64,000 bases of DNA, from positions 8,866,001-8,930,000 of the forward strand of contig JASJZC010000001.1 of the NCBI GenBank assembly GCA_037178855.1. Reading direction: 5' to 3'. The notes under the pieces are model-generated. The model ran no database searches. It was given only the letters and a program-made list of their open reading frames with translations, and was not told the DNA's origin. Below, piece by piece: positions 23,750 through 35,807 of the stretch (position 1 is the stretch's first letter; each line of letters starts with the position of its first letter). Origin of the DNA: Oscheius sp. JU75 (taxonomy: Eukaryota > Nematoda > Chromadorea > Rhabditida > Rhabditidae). A program made the translations under genes and the position numbers.

Positions 23750-24684
23750 TTATTTCTCAGTATAGGCGGGAGGAGCAGCGTTGGGGACGGGTTCGGTGAC
23801 GGTCACGGGAACGGAGGTCACGACGATGTGGGTTTCCTGGGGATCACGCATGAAACAGTACCAGATTCCGTGAATTCTGAGAAGATAGAGTCAAGGAATT
23901 GGAAAATTTCTTACATGCTGGGCAGGATGAAGGGGAAGAGAAGGACAATGTTCAAGCAAACGTGGCAGGTACAGTTACGGGCGTGGTACCACACGGCAAG
24001 GGGCTGAAAAAAAGTTGTAAGTTGTACTAGAAATCAAGCTGATTTGTATTGGTAGGGTTTGAGATCTTTCTCGTACCAAAGAGTTAAGGAATCATGTCTG
24101 TATGTTTGACCCTCAGAGACGTAGCTCCGTGCCTTGACCACGGTACGCTACCAATCAAGCGAGTAAATAATTTTTCAACATTCTTCCGGTCAGACAAACA
24201 GTGTCGCCATCATGTTTCGGTCGCTGTTCTAATACTGTTAGTACAGAGACAGGTACGAGTAAGAAGAACAAATTTGCTTTTTTCGGCCTGGTCTACCATA
24301 TTACTCTACATCGAAATCTTGCTGTCAAACCACGGCTGGGAACTGCGCATGTTTTTCACCTTTTCAAATAGGCTCTTTAATCTCTCATGATCAGGCATTG
24401 AGTAAAAAGATTTTGACGAATACGAACCTCAAACATGGTAGTCAATCGAATCATTTGATTTCCAACAATAAAAATCTGGCTGTTTTTCGGGACGTCTGCA
24501 TACCCAACACGCCCAGTCTGCCTCTCAAAGTCTATGCATATTATGTTTTGTGTACCCTTGTTTGAATCGGTTTGGAGACATTTTCTCCTTTAGGCCTGTT
24601 TTGAGTTTGGATGTTCATCAATATACTCACCGGAAAGAAGAGGATGAGCAGGATCTCGACGATCTTATCCGTATCCGTTGACAT
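23750..24684 (-). CDS. PMP3/UPF0057 small membrane protein, copy 1
   Basis: Exons 24684-24631, 24003-23915, 23876-23750 give 89 aa. The pattern is that of PMP3/UPF0057: two hydrophobic segments with PLAVWYHARNCTCHVC between and IIHGIWYCF at the end of the second helix. It has an unusually long Pro/Val/Thr-rich C-terminal tail (TSVPVTVTEPVPNAAPP). In yeast and plants the family affects membrane potential and salt tolerance; the nematode role is unknown. Compared with copies 2 and 3 it has an extra intron inside the second helix and a 627-bp first intron. That first intron contains a tRNA-like element at 24105-24165. Confidence 0.9.
24105..24165 (-). repeat. tRNA-like remnant (Leu-type anticodon arm) in an intron
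   Basis: The minus strand reads CGCTTGATTGGTAGCGTACC, then a five-pair stem CCGTG/CACGG around GTCAAGG, which would place anticodon CAA. Acceptor and T arms do not pair, so this is a pseudo-tRNA or SINE fragment rather than a functional gene. Confidence 0.4.
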
Positions 24685-25968
24685 TGTAGGCACAGAAAAG
24701 TAATTTTTGACAGAAGAACGTTGAAAAAAAAGAGACCGTAAGGGAAAAACGTCGCTCTACGGGCCTCCTCGCGACCTCGATCAATTGATCCTGTGCCGAG
24801 ATATGGCCTATTCGAATGGGCAAGCGAGCTCTGACAGCGACAGAGAGAGAGAGCGAGGTCAGAGAGGATATTTTTGACGGGCTTTTGGTTCCCAGGCTGT
24901 TTGCGGAGCTTGGTGCACATGTTGTTGAGAGGGTGGCCCCCACATAGAAACTGATTGGGTGGGAAGGGAAGAGAACAAAGAAGAATGAGTATGAGACAGT
25001 ATAGGAGCAAAAGAGATGGTCAAGTTCTTAGGGACGCGTCTATGAGAAAGAGTAGCCTACTTTATTTCGACCGATTCCGTACGAGTGGGACATGGGTCAA
25101 GTAGTCTGGCTTGAGGGAACCCGAGAGATAGCAAGTCTCTGCAAAGACCTAACTAATTAGCAGGTCTGTGGGAACAGGAAAAAACAAAGAATGCGATCAA
25201 GTACGAGACAGTACAGGAACAAAGGAGGCCTCGGAAATGCTCAAATTCCCAGCTTGAGTCAATGTGAAAGATGAGTGAACAGAAGCTTGGCGAAGTAACA
25301 TTAGAAAGAAACCTAGACGGCAACCTGCTTCAGATTCCAAGCATGACAAAGGCTTGCCCAAATAGACCCCCCATCAACTCCGGAACAGAGGTGAAGCAGC
25401 CATTTTGAAGAAACCTCCACCCACTACAAGCCTGCTGGCCTCCAGAAAGACTAATGAGAGGATCTAATTGGATTTTGACCTGAACAGAAGTCGTAGAAGA
25501 GCTAGAGAAACCAAGCAAAACATAGTACAGCTTCTCGAGCCTTACGAAAGTGACTGGTCGCTTCGATCAACACTGATACGTCAATGTTTTGGACCCGGGA
25601 CAGCAACTTTCATAAGCTTTTGGAATTGAAGTCAGTTTTCGAATAGAGACAAAGGACGGTCAAGAGCCAAAAGAACGCGGTCTCACCTCTAGGAGAATGC
25701 GAATCAGCCGAGTGTGGTCACTTGTTTTTGAGCAAGACACAGTGGAATCGATACTTGCGCCAGGAACATTAGCTGCTAGGCCTGGTGGTCTGTCTATACC
25801 AATTGTTTGTTCAGGAGTTTGAGCAGGAACAAAAACAGACGGATCAGTTTACAGGGAGAGCCTCACTCTCTAGACAATCAATTTGGCAGACCTTTGGTCA
25901 TCCTCTCAACACGGTTCCAGTTCCGCCTCTCTCTTTCTTTGGTAAAATTCAAGAACAGAAGCAGTTCA
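24685..25968. other. Intergenic spacer between PMP3 copies 1 and 2
   Basis: About 1.3 kb with no additional PMP3 exon or other gene that I can support on either strand. Confidence 0.4.
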
Positions 25969-26231
25969 TTAGGCATCACGAGAAGGTCTGTCTCTCATGT
26001 AGCAGTACCACATGGCGTGGACGACGGCCGGGATCACGAAGAGGAACAGCAGGAGGATGTTCAGGCAGACGTGACAGGTACAGGCTCGCGCGTGATACCA
26101 GATGGCCAGAGGCTGAAAAGAAGTTAGAGTGACTGTTGACCACTCGACTCCTTGGTAGGACTCCCTCTGTGACTCACCGGCAGGAATAGAATCAGCAGGA
26201 TCTCAATAATCTTGTCAGTATCGGACGACAT
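25969..26231 (-). CDS. PMP3/UPF0057 small membrane protein, copy 2
   Basis: Exons 26231-26178 and 26112-25969 (65-bp intron, phase 0) give 65 aa, a typical family length. The N-terminus MSSDTDKIIEILLILFLP and the PLAIWYHARACTCHVC loop are almost the same as copy 1. The second helix ends AMWYCYMRDR. It lacks the long tail of copy 1. The first intron falls at the identical position (before PLA) in all three copies, so they are tandem duplicates. Confidence 0.92.
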
Positions 26232-26663
26232 TGTCTCATGGCGGTAATTGGTAACAGTGGGAGCTCCTTGAGAGACAGGAGGTGTAACTCCCTCCTATAA
26301 TCAGAAATAGCTAGACTTAACTAACCTCCTCAAAAACTACCTTTATGTAAGGAGGAGGAGCCGTTTTGACAACGGTAGGAAGTTCATCGGCTGAATAACT
26401 CATAGAGAATGAGGGGGACTCTAGTTCGGCGGCTCGCTATATGACGGGGACTGATGCTCTTACCATGGGTAATTGTTTACCGCGAGTTGGCAAACATCAA
26501 AGAGGACACGATGGCTGAGATGAGTCAGACACGGAAACAATGGACCTGATCGGATGACGAGAGAGACCACATCCCCTGCATGCATAGACTCTGAATACCT
26601 TGCCGTCTCCCTGTCTTCTTTCTGAAATGGAAACACCCAAAACTTTATTCTCCGATACAACAG

Positions 26664-26914
26664 TTAGGCAGCAGAGTTCATGCGGTCACGCATGTAGCAA
26701 AACCAGATGGCATGGATGGTCGCCGGCAGCCAGAAGAAGATCAAGAGAATGGTGTTGTGGAGTACCTGAACCGTGCAGGCCTTCGCGTGGTACCAGACAG
26801 CCAGTGGCTACAAGTTAGATCCATTTTTAGAGGGCCAGGACTTACGGGTAAGAGTAGAATGAGGATGATCTCAATAATCTTGTTCATCTTCTTGTCACTG
26901 GTAGCAGTGGCCAT
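26664..26914 (-). CDS. PMP3/UPF0057 small membrane protein, copy 3
   Basis: Exons 26914-26846 and 26807-26664 (38-bp intron) give 70 aa. A nine-residue extension (MATATSDKK) precedes the MNKIIEIILILLLP helix. The loop reads PLAVWYHAKACTVQVL, with the second Cys of the CTC pair lost. The C-terminus AIWFCYMRDRMNSAA resembles copy 2. It is the most upstream member of the minus-strand trio and lies 441 bp downstream of the TMEM41-like gene on the same strand. Confidence 0.92.
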
Positions 26915-27355
26915 TCTAGATTGTTCTGTCAATTGGAAATGGTTAAGCGAAGAGAAGAGAAGAATGCAATGGGCTCTCTGTAGATGACTAAATTTGACTA
27001 ACAAACAGAAAGCGGAAATACGTCAAAACAACAAAGAGACTTAGAGTAACAAGAAAATGGAAAACTTTCGCTGCAGTTATCTGGACTCTGGCAACAGAGG
27101 CGGCAGTACTCTGTACAAGCAGTTCTAGTCAAGGGCACCGGCAGAATTTGTTGAACAAAAGAGAGAGCCGACAGTGGCTTCTGTTGCCACCGATTTTTAC
27201 TAACAGAGAGTGACTCCAGCTCGGAGAATGATGCAACAGTCAAAATAGATGACCCATCGTCATATAGAAGGAAGAAGATGACTCTCAGCTGACTAAATGC
27301 TGCAAAAGGAACAGACTGAACGTTAAACACTTTATTCAATTATGACTTACATCCT

Positions 27356-28333
27356 CTAACTCATCCGATGGTGGGAGGGCAGTCCATCGGTCTTCCTTCT
27401 GGCACATCTGAGTCCGAGAAGAGCGACGGCGATGAAGAACAGATTGAGCAGGGTCGTCGGACTGAAGACGTCGTTGATGCTGCACATTCTGTAGAGCACG
27501 CTCCCGGCACGGACACAGAGCACATTGTAGGGCAGAAGGCCGACCGCCACGGTCAGCATGTGGACCCGAAGTGGGATTCCGACAAACGGCGAGCAGATGT
27601 TAATGAGCCAGTGCGGGGTGAAAGGAAAGATGCGGGCTGAGAGGAGGAGCAGCAGACGTTGGGGGCTGTTGATTCTGCTCTGCAGATATTCCAGTTGAGC
27701 AGGGAACCAGGCATGGACGAGCTCCTTGGCGAAGATGGACGAGAGGAGAAAGCAGCAGCTCGAGCCGATCGTCGAGATTAAACAGGAGAGCAGCGAGCCG
27801 AGAATGGGTCCGTAGACTGCACCAGAGAGCAGGTTCTGAAAGTGAGATGGGATCAGTTCTTGTCGAGAAACTTCGAAAAGGTTATGAATCTTTGGAATTA
27901 AAGTTTGTAACTTTCTTTCATTACAATACAATTCTCACCCCCACAGGGTACGTGGACAGCCGAGGCAGACACGGAAAAAGGAGAGAACATCTTGAGAACA
28001 CATAGAAACATAGATAAAAGCTCAACTACTCCGGTTCTAGAGCCAAGGCTGAATCCATGCAAGGTTATCAGAATATAAAGAGCTAACCAGAATGAATGAT
28101 CCCGGAACGACGAAGGCTTGTTTGTAGATGTAGACAGCTGCGAAGAGCAGCAGACTCCAGTAGGGATGCTTGTTGCGGTAGACGAGAATCTCATCGGCCA
28201 GTCGGATCAGCTTCTGCATGTCGGACGGAAAGAGTAGGCGATTTTCTGCTGTTGGGGCCAGGTAGACGAGTAGAAGGACCACCGTCGTGGCCGCCAAGAA
28301 GACAAACAGCAGTCCATAGAATCCCTTCAACAT
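27356..28333 (-). CDS. TMEM41-type VTT-domain lipid scramblase
   Basis: Two exons, 28333-28088 and 27835-27356, give 241 aa with in-phase junction. An N-terminal helix (LLFVFLAATTVVLLLVYLAP) is followed by the VTT/DedA domain. The family hallmarks are IYKQAFVVPGS, then NLLSGAVYGPILGSLLSCL, and RIFPFTPHWLINICSPFVGI (the RxFPxTPNW-like re-entrant loop). TMEM41 proteins are endoplasmic-reticulum phospholipid scramblases needed for lipid mobilisation and autophagosome formation in animals. Size and loop pattern fit TMEM41A or B; I cannot separate them. The start codon lies only 121 bp downstream of the dystrobrevin stop on the same strand, with AATAAA-like sequence near 28395, so the two may form an operon. 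Confidence 0.9.
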
Positions 28334-28454
28334 TCAAGTGCAATCTTTGGCTTTTTTTGTAAACAACAGCAGAAGCATGGCAATTAGCAATTTTTTATTA
28401 TCTTCTTGGAAAGAGCTCGTGTACCCGTAAAATCTTCTTGTCACTTTGGAAAGT

Positions 28455-31400
28455 CTATAGCGGCCTGTAGGTTCCGTTCGAGATGGGAACAGCACCGTCA
28501 GCTTGAGCCTCGTCCAGCTCACGAACCAGTTCGCTCATGTTCGACGTTATTTGGTCAGCAGCGGAGAGGAGATCGCCCTGAAAATTCTTCCATACTATCT
28601 GTCTCTTCTGTTTGTCTGTGCAAAGACCAAAGTTGGGTCATTTCACATATGGGAGTAACGGAAATATGTCGATTCGGTCTGGTAGAACACGAAATAGCTC
28701 CCACAAAGGAAAGGTCGCTGTGATCGATGCCATAGGAGAGTGAGAAAGTTCGAAGTAGACTGAATGACCGCATTGACATGGACATGCTGCCAACGGGACA
28801 AGAATAAATTGACAATAGCTGCGTGGAATGTCAAATAGAAGATCCAGGGTGAATGAAAGAGACAAACCTGAAGACTAGTCGCCGGCAAACTACCAGCCCT
28901 GAAAGCGCTGGCCATCTTGCTTCGGACCCCAGTCAGATCCTGTATCTGGGACATCGAAGCAGATGGATATCCTCCATTTGGCTGTCCCGTTCCCGGAGCA
29001 TTCAACTGAGCCATCAGCTGTTCCAACTGCATCATCAGGTCGCGTCTCTTCTGTTGCATCACAAACATCTTCTCCTCTAGATGACTCTTTCTGTCGCGGA
29101 GTCCAGTCAGTTGATTGCCTTCCTCTCCAAGAACCTGAAGTCTTGGTATTGGTAGAAATAGTACTATGCCAGTCTAACAGTTTGGACTGTTTGATGGTTT
29201 TCACAGACAACCATACTTAGATATACCTGACTCTCCAGCCTGGTCATCTCCCTCATCATCTGTGTGTTTTCCTCCTCGAGCTGGGCTATCAGAGCACGTT
29301 CGTCCATCACTGAACTTCGCTCTCGACCATTCATTCCCAGAGGACCAAGAGGATACTATAACTTGTACTGTCTATAAAGAGCTTTCAGACTCACATCAGC
29401 TCTACCACTGAGTTTGGCAGAATACCTCGCGATCAGCTTATGTTCATCGTCAACAGTTCCACCGTTTGAGACCTGTCCGGGCAGAAGGACGGGGGATTGT
29501 GGCCATCCGGTGGTCGTCTCCGCGGGATGCCTTCTGAGCATTGTCGGTGTCGAAGGGACGATGTTTTGCAGCTCGAGCGGTCGTTGAGGACGCTCCGAGA
29601 AGATCGGATGACTCTTGGGCGCGGTGGAAGGAATGCATTGAAGAGATTTGTGGATGGAGTGAGCCAATTGCTTCGTTGGAGATTTCTATACTTTTCTGTC
29701 TATATACTTCAAAAGGAGACTCACATAAGAGGAATACTCTTTCATCTCGTGCTCGTTCGAATGGTTCTGACTGGTCCGACCCCTCCAGAAACAGTTCTGA
29801 CAGAGCTGATAGTTTGAGCAACGTTGACACTTATAGCGGAAACCCGTAAAGGAGCGGACCTGAACTTTAATACTTTTCCCTTGGAGAACCTCCAAACCTG
29901 ACAGGCATCACAAATCACCGGATGGTAGACATGTTCGACTGCAGCCATTCTATGAAGGAGTGGGAGCCACATGATGCAAGGAGGACAGGGGTCGGATAAG
30001 AGGACATCGAGGAATTGGTTGAGTGTCACACGAGAGTCCTGAAGAGAGGGCCCTATTTTTTGCTGCTTCTCGAAATGTTAGACGCAAAAATTCTATTCAA
30101 ATTCTAAGTTTCTCCCTAGCGTGTTTGATATCTTTTTGAAGCTCTATGTGTAGAAACGACGACGAGATAAGTTTCGAGGGCAGAGAACAGGCTTCCAATG
30201 ATTTGGACTTTTGGTGCGGCGCGCAAAGTTTCAGACGCGCTCCCGCCAAGATGATATGGACGGGCCCATTTCTCAGCGACAAGTCAAGCTCTGGGAAATT
30301 GGTTTTTGAGAGAATGTTCTGCCGTTGACTATCAGGAAAAAAAATACTGACTCACCCTGGCAAAGCACTGACTCGGCAATCCCTCACTAAATCCAAACGT
30401 TGGAGCTTCAAAAACGGCAGTCGGTAGTGCCAGGACCTGCTGTAGAAAGTCCCCAAACCTATCGTGGTCCATGAAACCGGAAGAGTCGGAAATCTGACTG
30501 AACATGTCTGAAAAATTTTTTTCAAGGAGTTCAAAACCCCAACTTACATCTTAACTTGTCCACCAGCTTTCCCGCGCAAACTGTAGCCAAAGCTATTTTG
30601 ATGGAGAAGACACTCAGTCGACCGGTCTGTTGTCTATAAGAGGGTCTGTCTTCGGATCATGGCAAAGAGATACTTGTCATAAGCGCCTAGTAGGAATGAT
30701 AACAGCATGGAGATGGACTTGTCGGTGTCGATATGTTGCGAAGCGATGAGTCTCTTATTCAAATTGTGGAATATTGTGGCTAAGAGAAGCTCGAGGCGGG
30801 AGGTTTTAACCTGCAAAATGATTCTTTCTCCTCTGAATTTGCTCCAGATCTCAAGTCGACTCTGACAACAGATCCTTTGGAAGTTTGGGAACTATAGACT
30901 GACTGTGAATTGATACAGCACGAAGCAATTGGCTCGCCCCATCCCTTCTTCCCGAACATGTTGATGAACTAACCTGAGTGTGAATCGGCATTTGATTCAG
31001 TCCATTCTCCCTAAACGACTCGATCATGTTCCAAATGTCTACCAGATGCACTGAAAATAACACTTTGCCTCAGTGGACGAGCTTCCAACCGTTGGTCTTC
31101 TTCTGTACGAAACGCAGTTTACATGCTGCCCTGTAGGTCGCGAATCTGATGGAATCGAAGTCTTGGGTCCCTAAAAGATGAAAATGCAAGATTTGACAAC
31201 TTCTTTACGCATTTCGTCAATGAGTCCCTGCATTTCTGCGGAGCAGTCGGGTGCGGCGGCTGCAGCCGCATCTTCGGCGCTCTGCCACATGCGCCGTAGT
31301 CGCCTGGTCCTGCAACGATCTTTTTTAAAAACCAAACTTAGTGGGAAGTAAAAGATTCGTACTTTTTGATGCTGGCGTAGCGAGTCTCGGGCGAGATGGC

Positions 31401-31472
31401 TCTGGGAAAATTCACAGCCATTTCAGGCGGCAGAGGAATACGAGAAGGGGGGCTGATGGGAGAAAATGACAT
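28455..31472 (-). CDS. dyb-1: Dystrobrevin, full length
   Basis: Thirteen exons from 31472 to 28455: 31472-31363, 31309-31209, 31170-31090, 31050-30974, 30810-30674, 30633-30548, 30507-30356, 30038-29898, 29859-29725, 29685-29395, 29355-29227, 29134-28868, 28577-28455. All phases agree; 609 aa. The N-terminal EF-hand-like region includes [16 protein letters not shown] and [18 protein letters not shown]. The ZZ zinc finger (about residues 285-330) has HPVICDAC, then GFRYKC, and [13 protein letters not shown]. Then come [33 protein letters not shown] and two coiled-coil segments ([35 protein letters not shown]) that bind dystrophin. Dystrobrevin is the cytoplasmic partner of dystrophin and syntrophin at muscle membranes. 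Nothing is missing relative to the family. The start used is the first ATG in frame; it precedes a non-conserved 20-residue leader. Confidence 0.95.
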
Positions 31473-33780
31473 TAGGATTGGAGGGCGGAGAGACAATGGA
31501 TTGCGGCTTTTTGAGGCATAATCTATAAAACTTGGAAAAGTTGGGGTTGTGGAAGAAACTGACTCACACTAATTGGTTCACGCTGGGCAACTGACCGGAA
31601 TAATCAAAGTAGTAGGGGAGCAAGTCTTGGCCGAAAAGAGAGAGACAAGACAATGACCGGAACACTGGCTTTAATCTCTCTCTCCGCAGTTCTCGCTATT
31701 GAATTAGGAAAATGAGCCCAGCGATTGGATGGGAGAAACGGAAATAACAGTCCAGACTCATCTGCAGAATGGCACTAACGATAGGAAATACCTTTCTAAA
31801 TCTTGGACATAGCACTAGCACCCGCCGAGACAGTACGGGTGAGTAGAGACAGTATGAACAATAAACCCACGAACCGATACTGATGGGTACCTGTTCAGCA
31901 TTCAGGACACGAGTGCGCATTAATTAAGTAAATACAATAAAGAATTTTTGAACAGGCACAGTTCCCGTTTGACAGAATAACAGACTAGCGTCATGGAAGA
32001 GAGACATGCGTTGCAAGATGAGCCCTGCGAATAGAGACCAGATGAATTATGGAGTGTTCAGTCTGGACAGAACCCCTCCAAGGGAGCAGGTGCAGCTGGA
32101 ACCCCAAAAAAGTGAATGCTTGACCACTGAGGCTATACGGGAGATACTGAGCCAATGAAGCTCAAAGTGTTCTGACGAAACGGCTCATTAGCCTATAGCA
32201 TCTGTTCCCCGAGACTCGGAGCCTGAACGTTATTACCAATTCGCGCCGGACCTGAGGATTAGGAGACGGGGGAACAACCGATTGTAATATGAGACACAGG
32301 GCTGCGGTTAGTCAAAGTTTGTGGGTACTACGAGAGAGAGAGAGGTTGAAAAAGAGGCAACATTTACATATGAATGGAATAGACGGGTCGTGTGTGTGTT
32401 CGATTCCTTCGGGAGATGAATGAGGAGAACGCGCCTTTCTTTCTCTAAGCGGGTTGGAATGAGTAATGAGAACGTGAAATAAATGGAAAGCTTTGTTTCT
32501 CGGTCTGAAAATGAAAAAAAAAACAGGAACTGGCCAAAGAAAACATTGAAACGGGTAGCCTGGAAAGATCTAATACTCTCTCCCTTAGTAAAATGTCGTT
32601 AGTGTTCGGCCTTACAGTAACTTAGAAGGAAACGAAACGGCGACAAAAAATGATTGGAAATATGAACTGTCATTCACGAGAGGTCAAGTCGAAATATGAA
32701 CAGATACTGCTGTGTATCATATTTATAGGGGCTCCCCAAAATTCAGCTCTACAGCCAAGGGAATGCGCTTTTAGGAAACTCGGCATCCACCATCGTTTTC
32801 CCCGGTATTCAGACCCCTTGACCCCAAAAAAAGACACCGATCCGATTTTCCCTTCTCTAGGATTAAAAATATGTTTGGTGTATCAAAAGTATAACTGCTG
32901 GCAGTAGCTGTCGTTTTCTGTTCTAATTACTATTCAGTTTGTAAAGATACACAATCAAAAAGCTCATGCTCAAAGATTGAACAGCCACTGACTGTGAGCT
33001 AAATGAAATATTAGGCGAGTCAAAGTTTGTATAATGAGACAAGGATAACAATCGCTAAAATAAGAGATCGGACTATTCTGAGAAAGGAAGGCATGATGAA
33101 AGGAAAGGGATTGTCTGAATTGATAAGAAAACCAATAGAGGAAGGTTTCCAATCAGAGTGTGACGACAGCGGAAGAAGTGCTTTGCAAGGCGAAAAACTC
33201 CCGGGAATTAAATTGAGTTGAGAGTTCCGCATAGTAAAATAGCAAAGGCCAAAGGATTGTGGCGACTCCTCCCCAAAAGCATTACACCCGAAACATTTCC
33301 CTCCTCAGAGCTCAAGCAAAACGTCGCGGCCGAGAGAGTGTGTGTGTGTGAGAGGGGGTAAAGGTGGGCAGGCAGCCTGCAAACAAATCAGACTGCAACT
33401 TTTTGGTATTTTGTGTGTATGTTTGTTCATTTTTAGCAAATTGTAGCCTCTTCGACCTTTTGGCGGCAAATCGTGGAAGCTTTGTCGGGGGGGAGAAAAG
33501 ACGTCGGCCGCGAGGCTACGGGATCGATGAACTCCAACGGGAGGACACATGGCTGGGGGAGAGGAAAGCCGCCAAACGGCGCCCCGTGCCACGAGCTCTT
33601 GAGTCGTCGCAGGATTTCTACGTTCAGCTGTTTTCACGCATCGTCGTGGCATGAAAAACATAACCACCGAATACAGTCCTGCAGTCAGTACATCCTTCCG
33701 TCTCTCTATCTCTCATCCCATTCCCATCCTTCTTGCTGAAAACTTTCTAGTCTCGAAAGACAATCTACTGTATCTTCCAG
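31473..33780. other. Intergenic region upstream of dystrobrevin
   Basis: About 2.3 kb likely containing the dystrobrevin promoter. GA-runs at about 32334 and GT-runs near 32392 and 33341. A plus-strand open stretch at about 33460-33655 (Arg/Lys-rich, contains GGEKRRRPRGYGIDELQRE) has no identifiable family and no clear splice partners. Confidence 0.35.
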
Positions 33781-33789
33781 AAAAAAACA

Positions 33790-35089
33790 ATGCCGCTGTC
33801 CAAATGCTTTGTCTGTGGTTGTATCGTGTACACCTCCCGTCTTTCTTCGGAGCCGTTTCTTCTTCTTGCTACGGTACTACTTGAGTGTTTCGAAAAGTTC
33901 TTCTTCTTCTCAAAACTTATCGTTGGACAAGAAGCATTCCTCACACTCTCTGAACCAAAAATCTCCAAAACAAGTCACAGTTAATGGTTCAAAAAAAGTG
34001 CGCTTCCGTCCCGACCTGGCCAGTTAAACAGCTTTCTGATAGTGGGTTTACTCTCGCGAGTAATCGCTCTATTCCGAGGAAGTCGCAGAGATTGATGGTT
34101 CCGACTTTCGGGCGACTTCCAGAGAATGAAGGCTGGGGCATTCGATGTATAGAAAAGCGATTTCAATTTGCTGCTTTACTGCAGTTTTCTATCATAAAAT
34201 TCTCCTTTTGTGTACTTTCTGTGAAACAATAAAAACGAGTTCTGCTTCTCTTGTTTTTTCTCAATTTTGTTTTCAAAGTATCAACACTTTTCGAAATCGC
34301 TTCCGTTGTAGGCCATTGACATCTACTCCGCTGTGTTGTTCGTCCTCTTTCTATAAAGTTAGACATTTCTACTCTTGTCCTATGACACATTTTCTAATGT
34401 GGTACTACTTTTTGATCCGAACCCAGTACGTATCGTCGCCCAGTCCCGAGTAACTGAGATCCGGACACTCTCAGGGGCCGATTTCTGTTTCGGATTTTCA
34501 AATCAATATTAGAGACTGGGAGTAGTGTCGAGGTAAGTAGGAATAGGTGACTGAGGGCTTTTCTAAAACCGAAGCCCCACTCTTACCTTCCAATAGTTTC
34601 CTTTTTTTTCTTATCAGTCTTCAGATAGCTGCTAGAAGAGAATCTCTACCAGACTCGAAGTTTATAAGTGTCTTCGGTTCGTTCAGTCGCCTTCAGAGAA
34701 AACTAGAGCTACCTATGACGGAGACATCGGAGAGAATCCTGACGGCAGTTTTCAGGATTTTGACCTGTTTTCGACCCGAGACTTGTCAACCTGGATTATC
34801 TTTGACCTGGCATGCTTGTCAGATTTTGGACACTCTTCTTCCAAAACATTTTTGGGATTGTCAGATGCATGAGCAGTTTTTACTCGATTCACAGAAATTA
34901 TACAATTGGAGCACAAAACGAAAGATTGCAGCAGGACCGGTAGTTGAGAATAGTTTTTGGCAAAACGTTGGCTATTGTGACTCTTCTGGACCTAACAAAG
35001 GGACACCTCACCCCCACACTCCAGATCTACAGTCCGTTTCACGGCCAACGGCTCAATGGTGGATCTCTCCACGATCCAGTCGGCAGTAG
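33790..35089 (+). CDS. Unresolved multi-exon gene with an N-terminal CxxC motif
   Basis: The start at 33790 is preceded by TATCTTCCAG and seven A residues, a good spliced-leader acceptor. It begins MPLSKCFVCGCIVYTS, which could be a small zinc-binding knot. Further plausible coding follows: about 33920-34018 (basic, NGSKKVRFRPDLA), 34028-34180 (LSDSGFTLASNRSIPRKSQR), and 34635-34990 (LQRKLELPMTETSERIL). I could not find an intron set that joins these in phase, so boundaries are only outer limits. The last open frame would overlap the 3' end of the opposing gene at 34992-35807, so the real end is probably earlier. It may be a transcription factor, or a decaying gene. Confidence 0.3.
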
Positions 35090-35807
35090 AGTTCTCACTG
35101 GGCGCCTCGGTTGATCGTGTCGAGGCCGTATCGGAAAAATCCTCTTCCGGCAGAGTCTCTTGCCTCCTGTGCCGTCCAACAACCGCATTTGTGGCTATCT
35201 CACTCTGCAAACATATAATAGCTTCTTCGACAAGAGGAGGACGAGTGTTTCCTCCGAACTCTTTCGCGCCGCTGGACCATCCGGACACGTTTTTTCTGGA
35301 GCCCGGAAGAACAAACTCTAGCTATTGTTTTCTGTTAGGAAAAGAAGACTCACGGGAAGAGGTGGCAGTGCTCTATTGGCCAGTCTGTCATCCTCCTCCT
35401 GTCCGGACATCTTCTCCATTCCGGGCAAACTGATCGGCACCATCGGGGTGATTTGATTGTTCTTCACGACAGTCTTCTTCTGGAACATGAGAGTATTGAG
35501 CTGGAGGAAGTGATCCGGGAAGGCTGAAAAGAGTATTGGTAGATTTGACAAGAGGAGACTAACTGCTAGGATTCCGGAAGTCGACGGTAGTCGACTCATG
35601 TCGCTTGACCTTCTCCCTTGGAACGTACCTGGGAATGGGGCTCTTGTCTGCCTGGGATTCCTGAAGAACAACATCTTCGGATCTCTCTGTGCTTACCTTG
35701 GCTAGGACAAAGGCCAACAGCGAGAGAGCAACAATGGCCATAACCATTGAGAAAATAGCCAGTGCTATGTTGAGGGTGAGAGCAGAGAACATCTCCTGCG
35801 CCCTCAT
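34992..35807 (-). CDS. Orphan single-pass membrane protein with a long cytoplasmic tail
   Basis: Exons 35807-35697, 35660-35564, 35523-35354, 35321-34992 join in phase to 235 aa. The start ATG lies 29 bp after a TTATTTCAG acceptor at 35837, fitting spliced-leader trans-splicing. An alternative 5' exon ending at 35967 is phase-compatible but has an in-frame stop just upstream and no Met. Residues about 8-37 form one long transmembrane helix (MFSALTLNIALAIFSMVMAI onward, ending LAFVLAK). The rest is hydrophilic: SPIPRYVPREKVKR, then PMVPISLPGMEKM, a dibasic GRHRRQE and a Ser/Thr/Glu-rich region, ending GGEVSLC. I recognise no family. No signal peptide apart from the helix, so it may be a signal anchor. 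Confidence 0.65.

Noticed and set aside
33305-33667. Pro-rich minus-strand and Arg-rich plus-strand frames upstream of 33790
   Set aside because: No family resemblance and no splice sites that link them to neighbouring exons; listed only as part of the spacer.
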